Below, piece after piece: positions 15,233 to 24,356 of a DNA stretch of 64,000 nt. The position numbers were made by a program, and so were the translations under genes. Origin of the DNA: JAJRXR01 sp041402005 (GTDB lineage: Bacteria; Planctomycetota; Phycisphaerae; Phycisphaerales; UBA1924); NCBI GenBank assembly GCA_041402005.1, contig JAWKTB010000002.1, positions 248,001 through 312,000 of the forward strand. Reading direction: 5' to 3'. The notes below the pieces were generated by a model that saw only the letters and a list, made by a program, of their open reading frames with translations, made no database searches and was not told the DNA's origin. How positions within the stretch are numbered: the stretch's first letter is position 1; each line of letters starts with the position of its first letter.

Positions 15233-15916
15233 ATGAAGCTGTTCCTTGCGTCGATGTCCGTCGGCGTCTGCGCGTGTGCCGCCTCGGCCAGCGTCGTCAC
15301 GCTCGCCGAGTTCGCCCTCAACGACCACCCGGGCGGGAACCTCGTCCCCCCCAGCTACGCCCTCCGCCTCGATCACGCATTCGGCATCTCCAACCTCACC
15401 TTCAGCGCCGACACCTACCACAACGCCACCCTCGTCGTCACCCAGGACATGAACTCCGGCCAGTACTTCATCGACATCGCCGGCACGTTCCACGGCGGTG
15501 AGGACACCGGCTCGGGTTGGAACAACCCCTTCGACCTCGAGGTCGACTTCCACTACGAGGTCAACGTTGCCGCCATCGCCGACGGCTGGGAAGTCAACGG
15601 CTTCTCCGCCCTCAACAACGGCACCATCACCCGCCTCGACACCATGGTGTCCCAGACCTGGTACGGCCTCGAGGACGTCAACGGGGACAACGGCCCCGCC
15701 GGCGACGTCTTCAAGCTTGCCGCCGACGGCTGGCGCATCGACGGCGACAACGACACCTGGGTCGGCCGCGGCTGGCTCACCCCCAACTCCGACGGCTCGC
15801 ACATCGCCGGTGGCGGCTCCCAGGACTGGATCTTCGTCGCCAAGGAGATCCCCGCCCCGTCGGGCGTCGCCCTCCTCGGCCTCGCCGGCCTGGCCGCGAC
15901 GCGCCGCCGTCGCTGA
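15233..15916 (+). CDS. Exported protein with PEP-CTERM-like sorting tail
   Basis: A 227-residue secreted protein. Signal peptide 1-19 (ends ASAS); the mature part is beta-rich with many Asp/Asn/Gly residues (an Ig- or lectin-like fold is plausible, family not recognised). The C-terminus has the tripartite sorting signal: I-P-A-P-S (207-211), a hydrophobic stretch V-A-L-L-G-L-A-G-L-A-A, and the basic end T-R-R-R-R. This matches the PEP-CTERM/exosortase class in the PAP variant found in Phycisphaerae. The exosortase at 39942-40901 is the obvious processing enzyme. A good GAGGAGAG ribosome site precedes the ATG and a strong terminator follows. Confidence 0.85.
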   Translation: MKLFLASMSVGVCACAASASVVTLAEFALNDHPGGNLVPPSYALRLDHAFGISNLTFSADTYHNATLVVTQDMNSGQYFIDIAGTFHGGEDTGSGWNNPFDLEVDFHYEVNVAAIADGWEVNGFSALNNGTITRLDTMVSQTWYGLEDVNGDNGPAGDVFKLAADGWRIDGDNDTWVGRGWLTPNSDGSHIAGGGSQDWIFVAKEIPAPSGVALLGLAGLAATRRRR

Positions 15917-16280
15917 TCGAATCCGACACCCACGTCCAAACCCGCACGCCCCGCCAGGGGCGTGTTTTTGTGCGCCCGCCGGCCGCCGCCTCGCCCCGCC
16001 CGCGGCAGCTCGTGACCACGCCCCCTTGCGATCGTCCTGGGCGCTGCCACCTCGGGACCCTGGCCCGAGACCGACCACGACAGTGCGCATAAACACCCCG
16101 CCTGCAGAGAGTTCATCCATCCCGACCGGACCGGGCGAGATGTAAATTCTGTGGAAAAGTGCTAGGGAGAAACTCGCACGAATCGATAATGTAATCTGTT
16201 GGGCCCGGTTGGGCCGGGGAGATAGATAAGGGGGGATTCACATGATGTGATTCCATTCGCACCGGGCGAGTGCAATCGTT
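15917..16280. other. 364-base intergenic stretch
   Basis: It contains the terminator at 15945-15969 and then GC-rich sequence without a gene. From about 16140 it becomes clearly more A/T-rich (AAATTCTGTGGAAAAGTG, GATAATGTAATC), probably a promoter region. A GGCCC/GGGCC hairpin (16202-16215) follows, then GGGGGGA at 16230-16236 and ATG ATG TGA at 16242-16250, the odd start discussed for the next gene. Confidence 0.5.
15945..15969 (+). terminator. Rho-independent terminator of the sorted protein gene
   Basis: CACGCCCC (15945-15952) pairs with GGGGCGTG (15957-15964) across a 4-base loop and is followed by TTTTT. Confidence 0.92.
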
Positions 16281-17237
16281 GTGCTGTCCACGACGATCGC
16301 GGCGAGCGGCAGCATGGCTCATGCGCAAACAGACTACATACGTATCGAAACCATCGGATGGACATTCGCCCCCGCGCTTGGTGACGATGGCTCGTTCCTC
16401 GGCTTCCTCTCCTGGGTCGAGGACGGCTCGCTGACCGGCCTCAACGTCGGCATCATCTGGCACGAGGTCCACCAGGACGGCAGCTTTGCGGCGTGGGCCT
16501 GGAACCATGACGATCTCGGCCTCGCCGCCAAGTGGATCCGCGAGTCCTATGCCGACGATGTGATCTTCATTCATGATCCCGACGTCGTCGATGCCATCAG
16601 TTACGTCGAAGGGATCCAGGCGATCGCGCCGAAATGGTTTCTTTACGGGCTGTTCGCCGACGACCCGTTCCAGATAGCGCTCGCGAACGCGACCGATCCC
16701 GCCGCCCTTGCACAGCTCCTCAGCGATATCGGATACCCCGCTGCCCCGGAGTATTCCGTGATCGCCGCCGCCGCCGCGAGTGGTGGAGGCGCGGTCGGGA
16801 TCGGCGGGCGCGTCCCCGTCGAGTGCATCGAGGCCGCGGGTGGGTCCGAAGAGTTGGCGATGCTCCATGAATTGCAGCGACGGACGCTGCTGATCATCGA
16901 TGAGGGCATGACCCCGGAGCAAGCCGCTGCGGGGAACTGCTCCTGGCCTTGCACTTGCGTGACCGAGTGGGGTTCGTGCACGCCGACGGGATCTTGGACC
17001 GCGCTGCCCTCGATCCCGCTCTCGGGTGGCGGGACGAACTGCCGCTGGCAGCGCACCTCAACATACTCCTGGTCCAAGGCGGGAGAGACGTGGTTACTCT
17101 GCAACGATTGCGCCGCCAACGGCACGGTCAATCGTTGCGACAAGGCGAGCGACATCATCCTTCCAGGCGCCACCTGCCCCACGACTCCGCCCGCCGACGC
17201 GGTCATCGTCAACTGTGTGTCCTGCGAGGGTCCATGA
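16281..17237 (+). CDS. Exported Cys-rich protein with interrupted start
   Basis: I do not recognise the family. From the GTG at 16281 the product has 318 residues. Its real N-terminus is uncertain: the best ribosome site (GGGGGGA) and ATG at 16242 are in the same frame, but codon 3 is TGA (16248-16250). Without that stop, the frame would encode a proper signal peptide (positive HSHR, hydrophobic AIVVLSTTIAASG, cleavage AHA-Q). The mature part is acidic for about 200 residues, and the last 90 residues hold about a dozen cysteines, suggesting a disulfide-rich or metal-binding end. It may be a gene with a nonsense mutation, a reinitiation case or a base-call error. It is followed 25 bases later by a membrane protein gene. 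Confidence 0.6.
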   Translation: MLSTTIAASGSMAHAQTDYIRIETIGWTFAPALGDDGSFLGFLSWVEDGSLTGLNVGIIWHEVHQDGSFAAWAWNHDDLGLAAKWIRESYADDVIFIHDPDVVDAISYVEGIQAIAPKWFLYGLFADDPFQIALANATDPAALAQLLSDIGYPAAPEYSVIAAAAASGGGAVGIGGRVPVECIEAAGGSEELAMLHELQRRTLLIIDEGMTPEQAAAGNCSWPCTCVTEWGSCTPTGSWTALPSIPLSGGGTNCRWQRTSTYSWSKAGETWLLCNDCAANGTVNRCDKASDIILPGATCPTTPPADAVIVNCVSCEGP

Positions 17238-17262
17238 TGCCCGAGAACACTGGGAGGCACGC

Positions 17263-18264
17263 ATGAGTCGACGCACGCTCTGTCGGTGGATTCCCTCGCT
17301 CGCGGGTGTCTTCCTCGTCTCGCTTCTCTCGGCGTTCTTCCTCGTGCAGACCTGGAGACTGCAGGAGTCGGACGATCGTGAACTCGATCGTGTCGCGGCG
17401 AGCGTTTCCCTCCTCCCCATGGGGAAGGCGTACGCCGGGACCGGTCCCTGGCCCAGCCAGGCGACCTATGCCGAGCCGCTCCTGCTCGCTGGGTGCGTCA
17501 ACACCTGCGATATCCAGCGCTCCGGCCCGGGTGGGGCGCTCATCCGCACGAGCGGAATCGGGACGCCACCACCTGACGCGTCGACGAATCCCAGCTACAT
17601 TTTCGCGCTCGCCTTCTTCTTTTTTTGCGTGCACACGGTGTGTGTGGTCGGACTTTCCATCCTCTACCGCCTGGCCTCCAATCCGTCCTGGATGAGGAGC
17701 AAGGGCCTGGCCTGGTCCGTGATGCCCAGGTCGCTCATCCTGGCCGCGGCCTGGGCCTTCGCTTGGCCGGCGGTCACCCAGCTCATCTGGTCACTCTGGC
17801 TCAGGGTCCCGACGCACGTCATGGGCCACACCATGACGACCGATGCCGTCACGGGCCAGGCGACGCTCTCGCCGGATCATCTCTTCGGCGTCGCCGTCGG
17901 ACCCGCTGGCAGAACGCTCGTCCTCGCCGGCATGACCCTCGGGTACCTCCTGACCGTCGCCTGGGTGATCCGATCCGAGATGAAACGCCTCGCGATTCGC
18001 CAGGGCCTCTGGTCCCGCGCGTGTGCCGGCTGCGGGTACCCATACGGCCAGTTCGTGCACTGCCCCGAGTGCGGCGTTCAGCCCGGAACCCAATCCGCCG
18101 CGTGTTCCCTCGTCCCGAACCACCACGCCACATCGCGCCTCCACTGGGTGTGGCGCGTCGCGCTGGTCGCGCTGCCAGCTGCCCTCCTCGCCGGCCCCCT
18201 TCTCCTGGGCTGGCTCGGCGCCCTCCTCCCCGACGAACTCTGGCAACGCTGCGTTCCCTACTGA
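17263..18264 (+). CDS. Membrane protein with CxxC/CPECG zinc ribbon
   Basis: A 333-residue membrane protein, family not named. The first hydrophobic segment (about 11-28) is followed by an outward loop with two cysteines (C-V-N-T-C). Further segments lie near 115-138, 155-175, 220-240 and 300-325. Between the last two lies a cytoplasmic zinc-ribbon: C-A-G-C-G-Y-P-Y-G-Q-F-V-H-C-P-E-C-G, a four-Cys module found in many planctomycete membrane proteins. The start is fixed by GGGAGG five bases before the ATG. It probably forms a unit with the Cys-rich secreted protein upstream. No enzymatic motif seen. Confidence 0.75.
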   Translation: MSRRTLCRWIPSLAGVFLVSLLSAFFLVQTWRLQESDDRELDRVAASVSLLPMGKAYAGTGPWPSQATYAEPLLLAGCVNTCDIQRSGPGGALIRTSGIGTPPPDASTNPSYIFALAFFFFCVHTVCVVGLSILYRLASNPSWMRSKGLAWSVMPRSLILAAAWAFAWPAVTQLIWSLWLRVPTHVMGHTMTTDAVTGQATLSPDHLFGVAVGPAGRTLVLAGMTLGYLLTVAWVIRSEMKRLAIRQGLWSRACAGCGYPYGQFVHCPECGVQPGTQSAACSLVPNHHATSRLHWVWRVALVALPAALLAGPLLLGWLGALLPDELWQRCVPY

Positions 18265-18472
18265 CCCCACCTGCCTCACTCCCCATTTCTGAGGTGACCG
18301 CCCCGATTCATCGCCCCTCGGGCGCCGGCGCTTCCCAAGCCCGGCCAGAGACCATACCGTTCCGGGCCCCCAGGCCCGGACCCGGCATCGTCGCCGAGGA
18401 TCGCCGGTAGACGAACCAGACCGGGGGCGGTGAGCATCGCCGCCCGAGCCGGGCGCCCCCGAGGAGGGCAGG

Positions 18473-19648
18473 ATGGGTCTTTCACGCAGGGTGGTTGTCT
18501 TGGTGGGGTTCGTGCTCGCGGGCGCGATCGTCGGGCACGCCGGCGCGCAAGGGATGCCCCCAGCGAACGTCGTCACCGACGGCGTCCGCCAGGAGACGAT
18601 CGAGCAGCAGCGTGGCGCGACCGGCGAGGTGCGGACGCGTCGTCGCTCGCAGCTCGCCGCCGAGCAGGTCGGCCTTGTCGTCCAGCTCGACCTCGAGGCG
18701 GGCGACGCCGTCGAGAAGGGCGAGGTGATCGCCAAGCTCGACGACACGCTCGCCAAGCTCGAGAAGGACCGTGCCCAGGCGCGCGTGGACTTGGCCAACG
18801 CGACGATCGATCAGCGCGACGCCGAGCTCAGTCGCGCCCAGCGGGACCTCGAACGCATCGAGGAGCTCGACGCCGGCGGTTCCGCCTCGGTCTCCGAGAT
18901 CGACGAGGTGCGGACGCGCGTCGCCGCCAACGAGGCGCTGCTCGCGCAGGCGAGGGCGGACGCCGCCGTCGCGCGTGCCGAGCTGGCCCTCGCCGCCAAG
19001 CGGCTCGACGACATGACAGTGCGTGCCCCCTTCGCGGGCCGGATCGTGCGGCGCGAAACCGAGCTGGGCCAATGGCTCGCGGCGGGCGATCCAGTCGTCG
19101 AGCTGGTCTCCGTGCGCGAGATCGAGGCGTGGGTGGACGTGCCCGAGCGTGTCGTCGGTCGCCTCCGCGAGCTCGAGGACGCCGGCCCCGTCCAGGTGGA
19201 CGTCCGCGTCGCCGCGATCGGCGCCACGGTCCGGGGCCAGATCGTGGGCATCGTCCCCGAGGGCGACCCGCTGAGCCGCATGTTCCCGGTTCGACTCTCG
19301 GTTCCCAACGAGAACGAGGCCCTGAAGCCCGGCATGAGCGTCATCGCGATGGTCCCCACGAGCGAGCGCGCCCCGACCATCACCATCCACAAGGACGCCA
19401 TCCTCCGCGACGACGCGGGCGAGTACGTCTACTTCGACGCCGGCGGGATGGCGATGGTCGCCCGCATCGAGCGCCTCTTCGCCGTCGGCGACCGCGTCGC
19501 CATCCGCCCGGGCCAGCTCAAGGGCGGCATGCGCGTCATCGTCAAGGGCAACGAGCGCATCTTCCCGGGCCAGCCCCTCAACATCATCGGCACGCTCGAC
19601 AACGCGCCGCCCCAGGACGCCCCCGCCAACCAAGAGAGGCATGACTGA
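18473..19648 (+). CDS. RND efflux periplasmic adaptor subunit
   Basis: A 391-residue membrane-fusion protein of the AcrA/MdtA class. Signal segment 1-26; beta-barrel/lipoyl halves at about 55-90 and 175-210 (the second marked by V-R-A-P-F-A-G-R-I-V-R-R), an alpha-helical hairpin between them (90-175), and the membrane-proximal domains after 215. The last part (V-P-N-E-N-E-A-L-K-P-G-M-S-V) is typical of the family. It would link the inner-membrane pump encoded next to an outer-membrane channel, not found here. GAGGAGGGC precedes the ATG, and three bases separate it from the pump gene. Confidence 0.93.
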   Translation: MGLSRRVVVLVGFVLAGAIVGHAGAQGMPPANVVTDGVRQETIEQQRGATGEVRTRRRSQLAAEQVGLVVQLDLEAGDAVEKGEVIAKLDDTLAKLEKDRAQARVDLANATIDQRDAELSRAQRDLERIEELDAGGSASVSEIDEVRTRVAANEALLAQARADAAVARAELALAAKRLDDMTVRAPFAGRIVRRETELGQWLAAGDPVVELVSVREIEAWVDVPERVVGRLRELEDAGPVQVDVRVAAIGATVRGQIVGIVPEGDPLSRMFPVRLSVPNENEALKPGMSVIAMVPTSERAPTITIHKDAILRDDAGEYVYFDAGGMAMVARIERLFAVGDRVAIRPGQLKGGMRVIVKGNERIFPGQPLNIIGTLDNAPPQDAPANQERHD

Positions 19649-19651
19649 CCC

Positions 19652-22600
19652 GTGGACATCGTCCGCCTCGCCATCTCAAAGCCCGTCGGCGTGACCGTCG
19701 CGGTCATCCTCGTCGTCATGTTCGGCCTCATCGGCCTGGGCGCGATCCCCATCCAGCTCACGCCCACCGTCGACTACCCCATCATCACCATCGACACCGG
19801 CTGGACCGGTCGCTCCCCCCAGGAAATGGTCGACGAGATCACCAAGGAACAGGAAGAACGCCTCAAGAACGTCACCAACCTCAAGAAAATGTCCTCCACC
19901 TCCTCCGAGGGCACGAGCAACATCACCCTTGAGTTCACCGTCGGCGCCGACATCAACCGCGCCATGCAGGAGGTCTCTGACGCGCTCCGCCAGGTCCCCG
20001 AGTACCCCGACGACGTGACCGAGCCCGTCATCCGCGCCTCCGAGGGCGAGATCAGCAACGCCGTCGCCTGGCTCATCCTCGACATCGACCCCGACAGGGT
20101 CGACGACCATCCCAACTTCGACGTCTCCTCCCTCTACGACGCGATCGACAAGGAGGTCAAGCCCTACCTCGAACGCATCGACGGCGTCGCCCAGGTGAAC
20201 ATCTACGGCGGGCGCGAGCGCGAGGCCCAGGTCCTCCTCGACCCCTACAAGCTCGCCCAGCGCGGCCTCAACCACGTCAACGTCGTCCAGGCCCTCCAGG
20301 GCGAGAACCGCAACGTCTCCGCCGGCTCCATCGCCGAGGGCAAGCGCGACTACCGCATCCGCCTCGTCGGCCAGTACGACACCCCCGATCAGATCCTCGA
20401 GACCGTCGTCGCCTACCGCGAGGGCAAGCCCGTCTACGTCAAGGACATCGGCACGGTCGACATCGGCTACCAGAAGAAGCGAGGCTTCGTCCGCTCCTTC
20501 GGGCACCCCTCCCTCGCCATGCCCGTCATCCGCCAGTCCGGCGCCAACGTCGTCGACATCATGGACGAGCTCAAGGTCCGCCTCGACGAGATCCGCACCG
20601 AGATCCTCCCCAACCTTGGCGGCGTCGACGAGGGCGGGCCCGTGGGACCCGACCTCCGCCTCCGTCAGGTCTACGACGAGACCGTCTACATCGACTCCGC
20701 CATCGGCCTGGTCACCCAGAACCTCTACATCGGCGGCGTCATCGCCATCATCGTCCTCGTCCTCTTCCTCCGCTCATTCACCTCCACCTTCGTCATTGCG
20801 CTGGCCATCCCCATCTCCGTCATCGGCACCTTCCTCGTTCTGCTCGCCCTCGGACGCACGCTCAACGTCATCTCGCTCGCCGGCCTCGCCTTCGCCGTTG
20901 GCATGGTCGTGGACAACGCGATCGTCGTGCTCGAGAACATCTACCGACGCCTGCACGACGGCGAGTCGCCCAAGTCCGCCGCATACTTAGGTGGCCGCGA
21001 GGTCTGGGGCGCCGTCCTCGCCTCGACGCTCACCACCGCCGCCGTCTTCATCCCCGTGCTCACCATCCAGGAAGAAGCGGGCCAGCTCTTCCGCGACATC
21101 TCCCTGGCGATCGTCGCCTCGGTCATGCTCTCCCTGCTGGTCTCGATCACGGTCATCCCCGCCGCCTGCTCGCGCTGGCTCCGCATCCCCCGTGAGTCGC
21201 GCAACCCGGTCCTCCGCGCCTGGCACAGCCTCTTCGGCCTCGCCCCCGCGCTCACCTGGCTCAACAAGCGCATCGGCGACATGATGCTCTGGTTCATGAG
21301 CGGCTGGCGCGGCTGGACGCTCCGCCCCGCCATCGTCGTCCTCATGACCGTCGCCAGCCTCTGGGGCGCCGCCATCCTCATGCCCCCCCTCGACTACCTG
21401 CCCGCGGGCAACCGAAACCTCGTCTTCGGCGGCCTGCTCATCCCCCCGGGACTCTCGCTCGATCAACGCACGCAGATCGCCGAGACCATCGAGGGACAGG
21501 TCAAGCCATACCTCGGCGTCGATCCCAACGACGAGGCCGCGATGGCCAAGCTCGCCCCCATCCCGCGCCCCACCTACGACCCCAGCGCCCCCAAACTCGA
21601 ACCCTTCAAGCCCGTCCCCGTCGAGAACTTCTTCATCGGAGCCTTCGGGACCAACATGTTCGTCGGCGGCACCAGCGCCGAGGAGCAGGTCGTCCGCCCC
21701 GTCGGACAGCTCCTCACCAACGCGATGGGTTCCATCCCCGACAGCTACGGCGGCGCGGGCCAGGCCTCCCTCTTCGGGCGGGGCATCGGCGCCGCCGGCT
21801 CCATCGACGTCGAGATCTCCGGGCCCGACCTCGAACGCGTCAACGCCGCCGCTGGCTTCGTCCTCTCCAAGGCCGGCCCACACTTCGGCTACGCCGACGC
21901 CCGACCCAACCCCGCCAACTTCAACCTGCTCGAGCAGGAGTTCCAGGTCCGCCTCAACGACCGAGGGCGTGAGCTGGGCCTCAACGCCGAGGGGCTGGGC
22001 GTTGCGGTGCGTGGCCTCTTCGACGGCGCCTTCGTAGGCGACTACAAGATCGGCTCCGACACCATCGACCTCGTCGTCCTCCCCGCCGGCGGGCGCCTCG
22101 ACTTCAAGGAGCAACTCGCCGACATCCCGGTCGCCACCCCCGCGGGCCCGATCGTCCCGATCGACTCGATCGTGGACTTCGTCCCCAGCCGCGCCGCCCA
22201 GGAGATCCGTCGCGTCGAGGAACTGCCGACCGTCTCCGTGCAGATCGACCCGCCCGATGACGCCGCCCTCGAGGACGTCATGAACTGGATCCAGACCAAC
22301 GCGATCCAGCCCGCGCGTGACGCCGGCCTGATTGACCGGACGATGCGCGTCCGCCTCGAGGGCACCGCCGCCAAGCTGGACGAGGTGCGGGCCGCCCTCT
22401 TCGGCCCCAAGCCCGACAAGCCCGAGTCGGCGAGCGTCGTGAGCGTAATCGACGTCATCACCGGGCTCTTCGTCGCCGCCGGCCTCGCCGTCGCGGGCGT
22501 CGCCTTCGTCCGTGCCCGCAAGCGTCCGGGCGCCTCGGGCGGCTACGCCGCGGCGGGCGTGCTGCTCACCGCCGTCGTCCTCGGCGCCGTCTTCTTCCTC

Positions 22601-23281
22601 TTCGCCTCCAACCCCGCCCTCCTCACCGCCCGCTTCATCTGGGCCCTGCTCGTCACCTACCTCCTCATGGCCGCCCTCTTCGAGAGCTTCCTCTACCCCT
22701 TCGTCATCATGTTCACCGTCCCCCTCGCGATCGTCGGCGGCTTCGGTGGTCTCGCCATCGTCCACTGGTGGAGCCTGCAAGACCCCACCAAGGCCCCCCA
22801 GCAGCTCGACGTCCTCACGATGCTCGGCTTCGTCATCCTCATCGGCGTCGTCGTCAACAACGCCATCCTCCTCGTCCACCAGGCCCTCAACTTCATGCAC
22901 GGCCGCTTCGAGGAGGAAGGACGCGAGGGCCCGATGGAGCCTCACCAGGCCGTCGCCGAGTCCGTCCAGTCACGCATCCGCCCGATCTTCATGAGCGTGC
23001 TCACCTCCGTCGGCGGCATGCTCCCGCTCGTCCTCTTCCCGGGCGCCGGCTCCGAGATGTACCGCGGCCTCGGCTCGGTCGTGGTGGGGGGCCTGCTCGT
23101 CTCCACCATCTTCACGCTCCTGCTCGCCCCGCTCATGTTCAGCCTCGTCATCGACATGCAGGGCGCCCTGCGAAACGCCTTCTCGAGCGCATCCGGCTCG
23201 GGCGAGCATCCGGGCGGGTCCGCCGCCCGCCGCGGCTCCTCCCGCGAGCAAGAGTCCTCTCCCGAGCTCCAGCCCGCCTGA
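19652..23281 (+). CDS. RND family multidrug/heavy-solute efflux permease
   Basis: A 1209-residue RND transporter of the HAE1/AcrB-MdtB type, starting at GTG. The N-terminal segment V-D-I-V-R-L-A-I-S-K-P and P-I-Q-L-T-P-T-V-D-Y-P is typical. The proton-relay aspartate segment is A-V-G-M-V-V-D-N-A-I-V-V-L-E-N-I in transmembrane helix 4; the second-half counterpart reads G-V-V-V-N-N-A-I-L-L-V. It is about 160 residues longer than usual. One insertion lies in the first periplasmic segment of the second half (about 630-655), and an extra hydrophobic pair sits near 925-995 (V-I-D-V-I-T-G-L-F-V-A-A-G-L-A-V... and A-A-G-V-L-L-T-A-V-V-L-G-A-V-F-F-L-F). The substrate is not predictable. Confidence 0.94.
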   Translation: MDIVRLAISKPVGVTVAVILVVMFGLIGLGAIPIQLTPTVDYPIITIDTGWTGRSPQEMVDEITKEQEERLKNVTNLKKMSSTSSEGTSNITLEFTVGADINRAMQEVSDALRQVPEYPDDVTEPVIRASEGEISNAVAWLILDIDPDRVDDHPNFDVSSLYDAIDKEVKPYLERIDGVAQVNIYGGREREAQVLLDPYKLAQRGLNHVNVVQALQGENRNVSAGSIAEGKRDYRIRLVGQYDTPDQILETVVAYREGKPVYVKDIGTVDIGYQKKRGFVRSFGHPSLAMPVIRQSGANVVDIMDELKVRLDEIRTEILPNLGGVDEGGPVGPDLRLRQVYDETVYIDSAIGLVTQNLYIGGVIAIIVLVLFLRSFTSTFVIALAIPISVIGTFLVLLALGRTLNVISLAGLAFAVGMVVDNAIVVLENIYRRLHDGESPKSAAYLGGREVWGAVLASTLTTAAVFIPVLTIQEEAGQLFRDISLAIVASVMLSLLVSITVIPAACSRWLRIPRESRNPVLRAWHSLFGLAPALTWLNKRIGDMMLWFMSGWRGWTLRPAIVVLMTVASLWGAAILMPPLDYLPAGNRNLVFGGLLIPPGLSLDQRTQIAETIEGQVKPYLGVDPNDEAAMAKLAPIPRPTYDPSAPKLEPFKPVPVENFFIGAFGTNMFVGGTSAEEQVVRPVGQLLTNAMGSIPDSYGGAGQASLFGRGIGAAGSIDVEISGPDLERVNAAAGFVLSKAGPHFGYADARPNPANFNLLEQEFQVRLNDRGRELGLNAEGLGVAVRGLFDGAFVGDYKIGSDTIDLVVLPAGGRLDFKEQLADIPVATPAGPIVPIDSIVDFVPSRAAQEIRRVEELPTVSVQIDPPDDAALEDVMNWIQTNAIQPARDAGLIDRTMRVRLEGTAAKLDEVRAALFGPKPDKPESASVVSVIDVITGLFVAAGLAVAGVAFVRARKRPGASGGYAAAGVLLTAVVLGAVFFLFASNPALLTARFIWALLVTYLLMAALFESFLYPFVIMFTVPLAIVGGFGGLAIVHWWSLQDPTKAPQQLDVLTMLGFVILIGVVVNNAILLVHQALNFMHGRFEEEGREGPMEPHQAVAESVQSRIRPIFMSVLTSVGGMLPLVLFPGAGSEMYRGLGSVVVGGLLVSTIFTLLLAPLMFSLVIDMQGALRNAFSSASGSGEHPGGSAARRGSSREQESSPELQPA

Positions 23282-23303
23282 CGCCCCCGTCCCGGCGTTC
23301 GGC

Positions 23304-23315
23304 TAGCGTGTACCC
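23304..23315 (+). promoter_or_regulatory. Leaderless -10 element (TAGCGT) of the ChaN-like gene
   Basis: TAGCGT (23304-23309) is six bases before the ATG at 23316, with no ribosome site, although the gene is only 34 bases downstream of the pump gene. Confidence 0.5.
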
Positions 23316-24284
23316 ATGCGAATCAGACCGACCGCCCTCGCCCTGTCGGCGCTCGCCCTCTCCCTGACGGGCTGCGCGTCCCATCCGCACGCGGGCGACG
23401 CCCAAGACGCCGCCCGCACGCTCGCCGAGCTCTCGACCGACCAGTACGCCATCTACGACACGTCGAGCGGCGATCGCCTCACGCTCGACCTGCTCGCCGA
23501 CCGCGCCGCCGAGGCGGACGTCGTACTCGTCGGCGAACTGCACTCGCACCCCGTCGGCCTCGCCGTCGCCTCGCGTCTGTGGGACGGCATCCTCGAGCGC
23601 CGTCCGAACGCCGTCCTGTCCATGGAGTTCTTCGAGCGCGATCAGCAAGTCGCGCTCGACGACTACCTAGGCGGCGTCACGGACGAAGCGACCTTCCGCG
23701 ACGCCGCGCACAAGACGAGCGAGTCCGGCTACCCCCCCGGGCACCGGGCGATGGTCGAGTCGGCCAAAGCCGCGGGTCGCCCCGTCGTCGCCGCCAACGC
23801 CCCGCGCCGGTACGCCTCGCTCGCCCGCACCAAGGGTCTCGACCGGTACGACGCGTTCACCCCCGAGCAGCATCGCCTCGTCACGCCCCCCGACTCGATC
23901 CAGGACTCCGCCTACCACGACCGCTTCCTCGAGCTGATGTCCGGCATGGGCGGGCACGGGGGCGAGCCCATGAGCGAAGATCAGGCCCGCGACATGGCCG
24001 AATCCTTCTTCCGCGCCCAGTCCGTCTGGGACGCGACCATGGGCGAGTCCATCGCACGGGCCACGTCCCTCGGCGCCCCCGTCGTCCACGTCGTCGGACG
24101 CTTCCACGTCGAGCGACCCCTCGAGGGCGGCGGCCTCTCCCAGCAGGTCCGCGACCGCCTCCCAGGCGCCCGCGTCCTCGTCATCGTCTTCGACGACACC
24201 CCGCCGGGACCGCTCGACGAGGACCTTCGTGCCCTGGGCGACGTCGTCATCCTCGTCGGCGGAGCAGACTCGGGCTCGATGTAG
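23316..24284 (+). CDS. ChaN-family (DUF399) lipoprotein
   Basis: A 322-residue lipoprotein: signal peptide with lipobox L-T-G-C20. The body has the ChaN marks V-L-V-G-E-L-H-S-H-P-V-G near 66, S-M-E-F-F-E-R-D-Q-Q near 103 and V-V-G-R-F-H-V near 266. ChaN proteins bind heme in a dimeric cleft and are linked to iron uptake; the conserved His/Tyr ligands cannot be confirmed by eye. A role in heme or iron handling at the envelope is therefore a family-based inference. It has its own TAnnnT-type promoter and a shared terminator with the convergent lipoprotein gene. Confidence 0.87.
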   Translation: MRIRPTALALSALALSLTGCASHPHAGDAQDAARTLAELSTDQYAIYDTSSGDRLTLDLLADRAAEADVVLVGELHSHPVGLAVASRLWDGILERRPNAVLSMEFFERDQQVALDDYLGGVTDEATFRDAAHKTSESGYPPGHRAMVESAKAAGRPVVAANAPRRYASLARTKGLDRYDAFTPEQHRLVTPPDSIQDSAYHDRFLELMSGMGGHGGEPMSEDQARDMAESFFRAQSVWDATMGESIARATSLGAPVVHVVGRFHVERPLEGGGLSQQVRDRLPGARVLVIVFDDTPPGPLDEDLRALGDVVILVGGADSGSM

Positions 24285-24298
24285 ACGCCCCAAACACA

Positions 24299-24329
24299 AC
24301 GAGCCGGCCCCACGCGGGGACCGGCTCGT
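24299..24329. terminator. Two-way terminator between convergent genes
   Basis: CGAGCCGGCCCC (24300-24311) pairs with GGGG-A-CCGGCTCG (24316-24328) with one bulged A. On the minus strand it is followed by GTTGTGTTTGG, and it sits 15 bases after the ChaN-like stop and 28 before the end of the opposite gene. Confidence 0.8.
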
Positions 24330-24356
24330 CGAGGTGGCTCGGATCAACCCGGGCGA

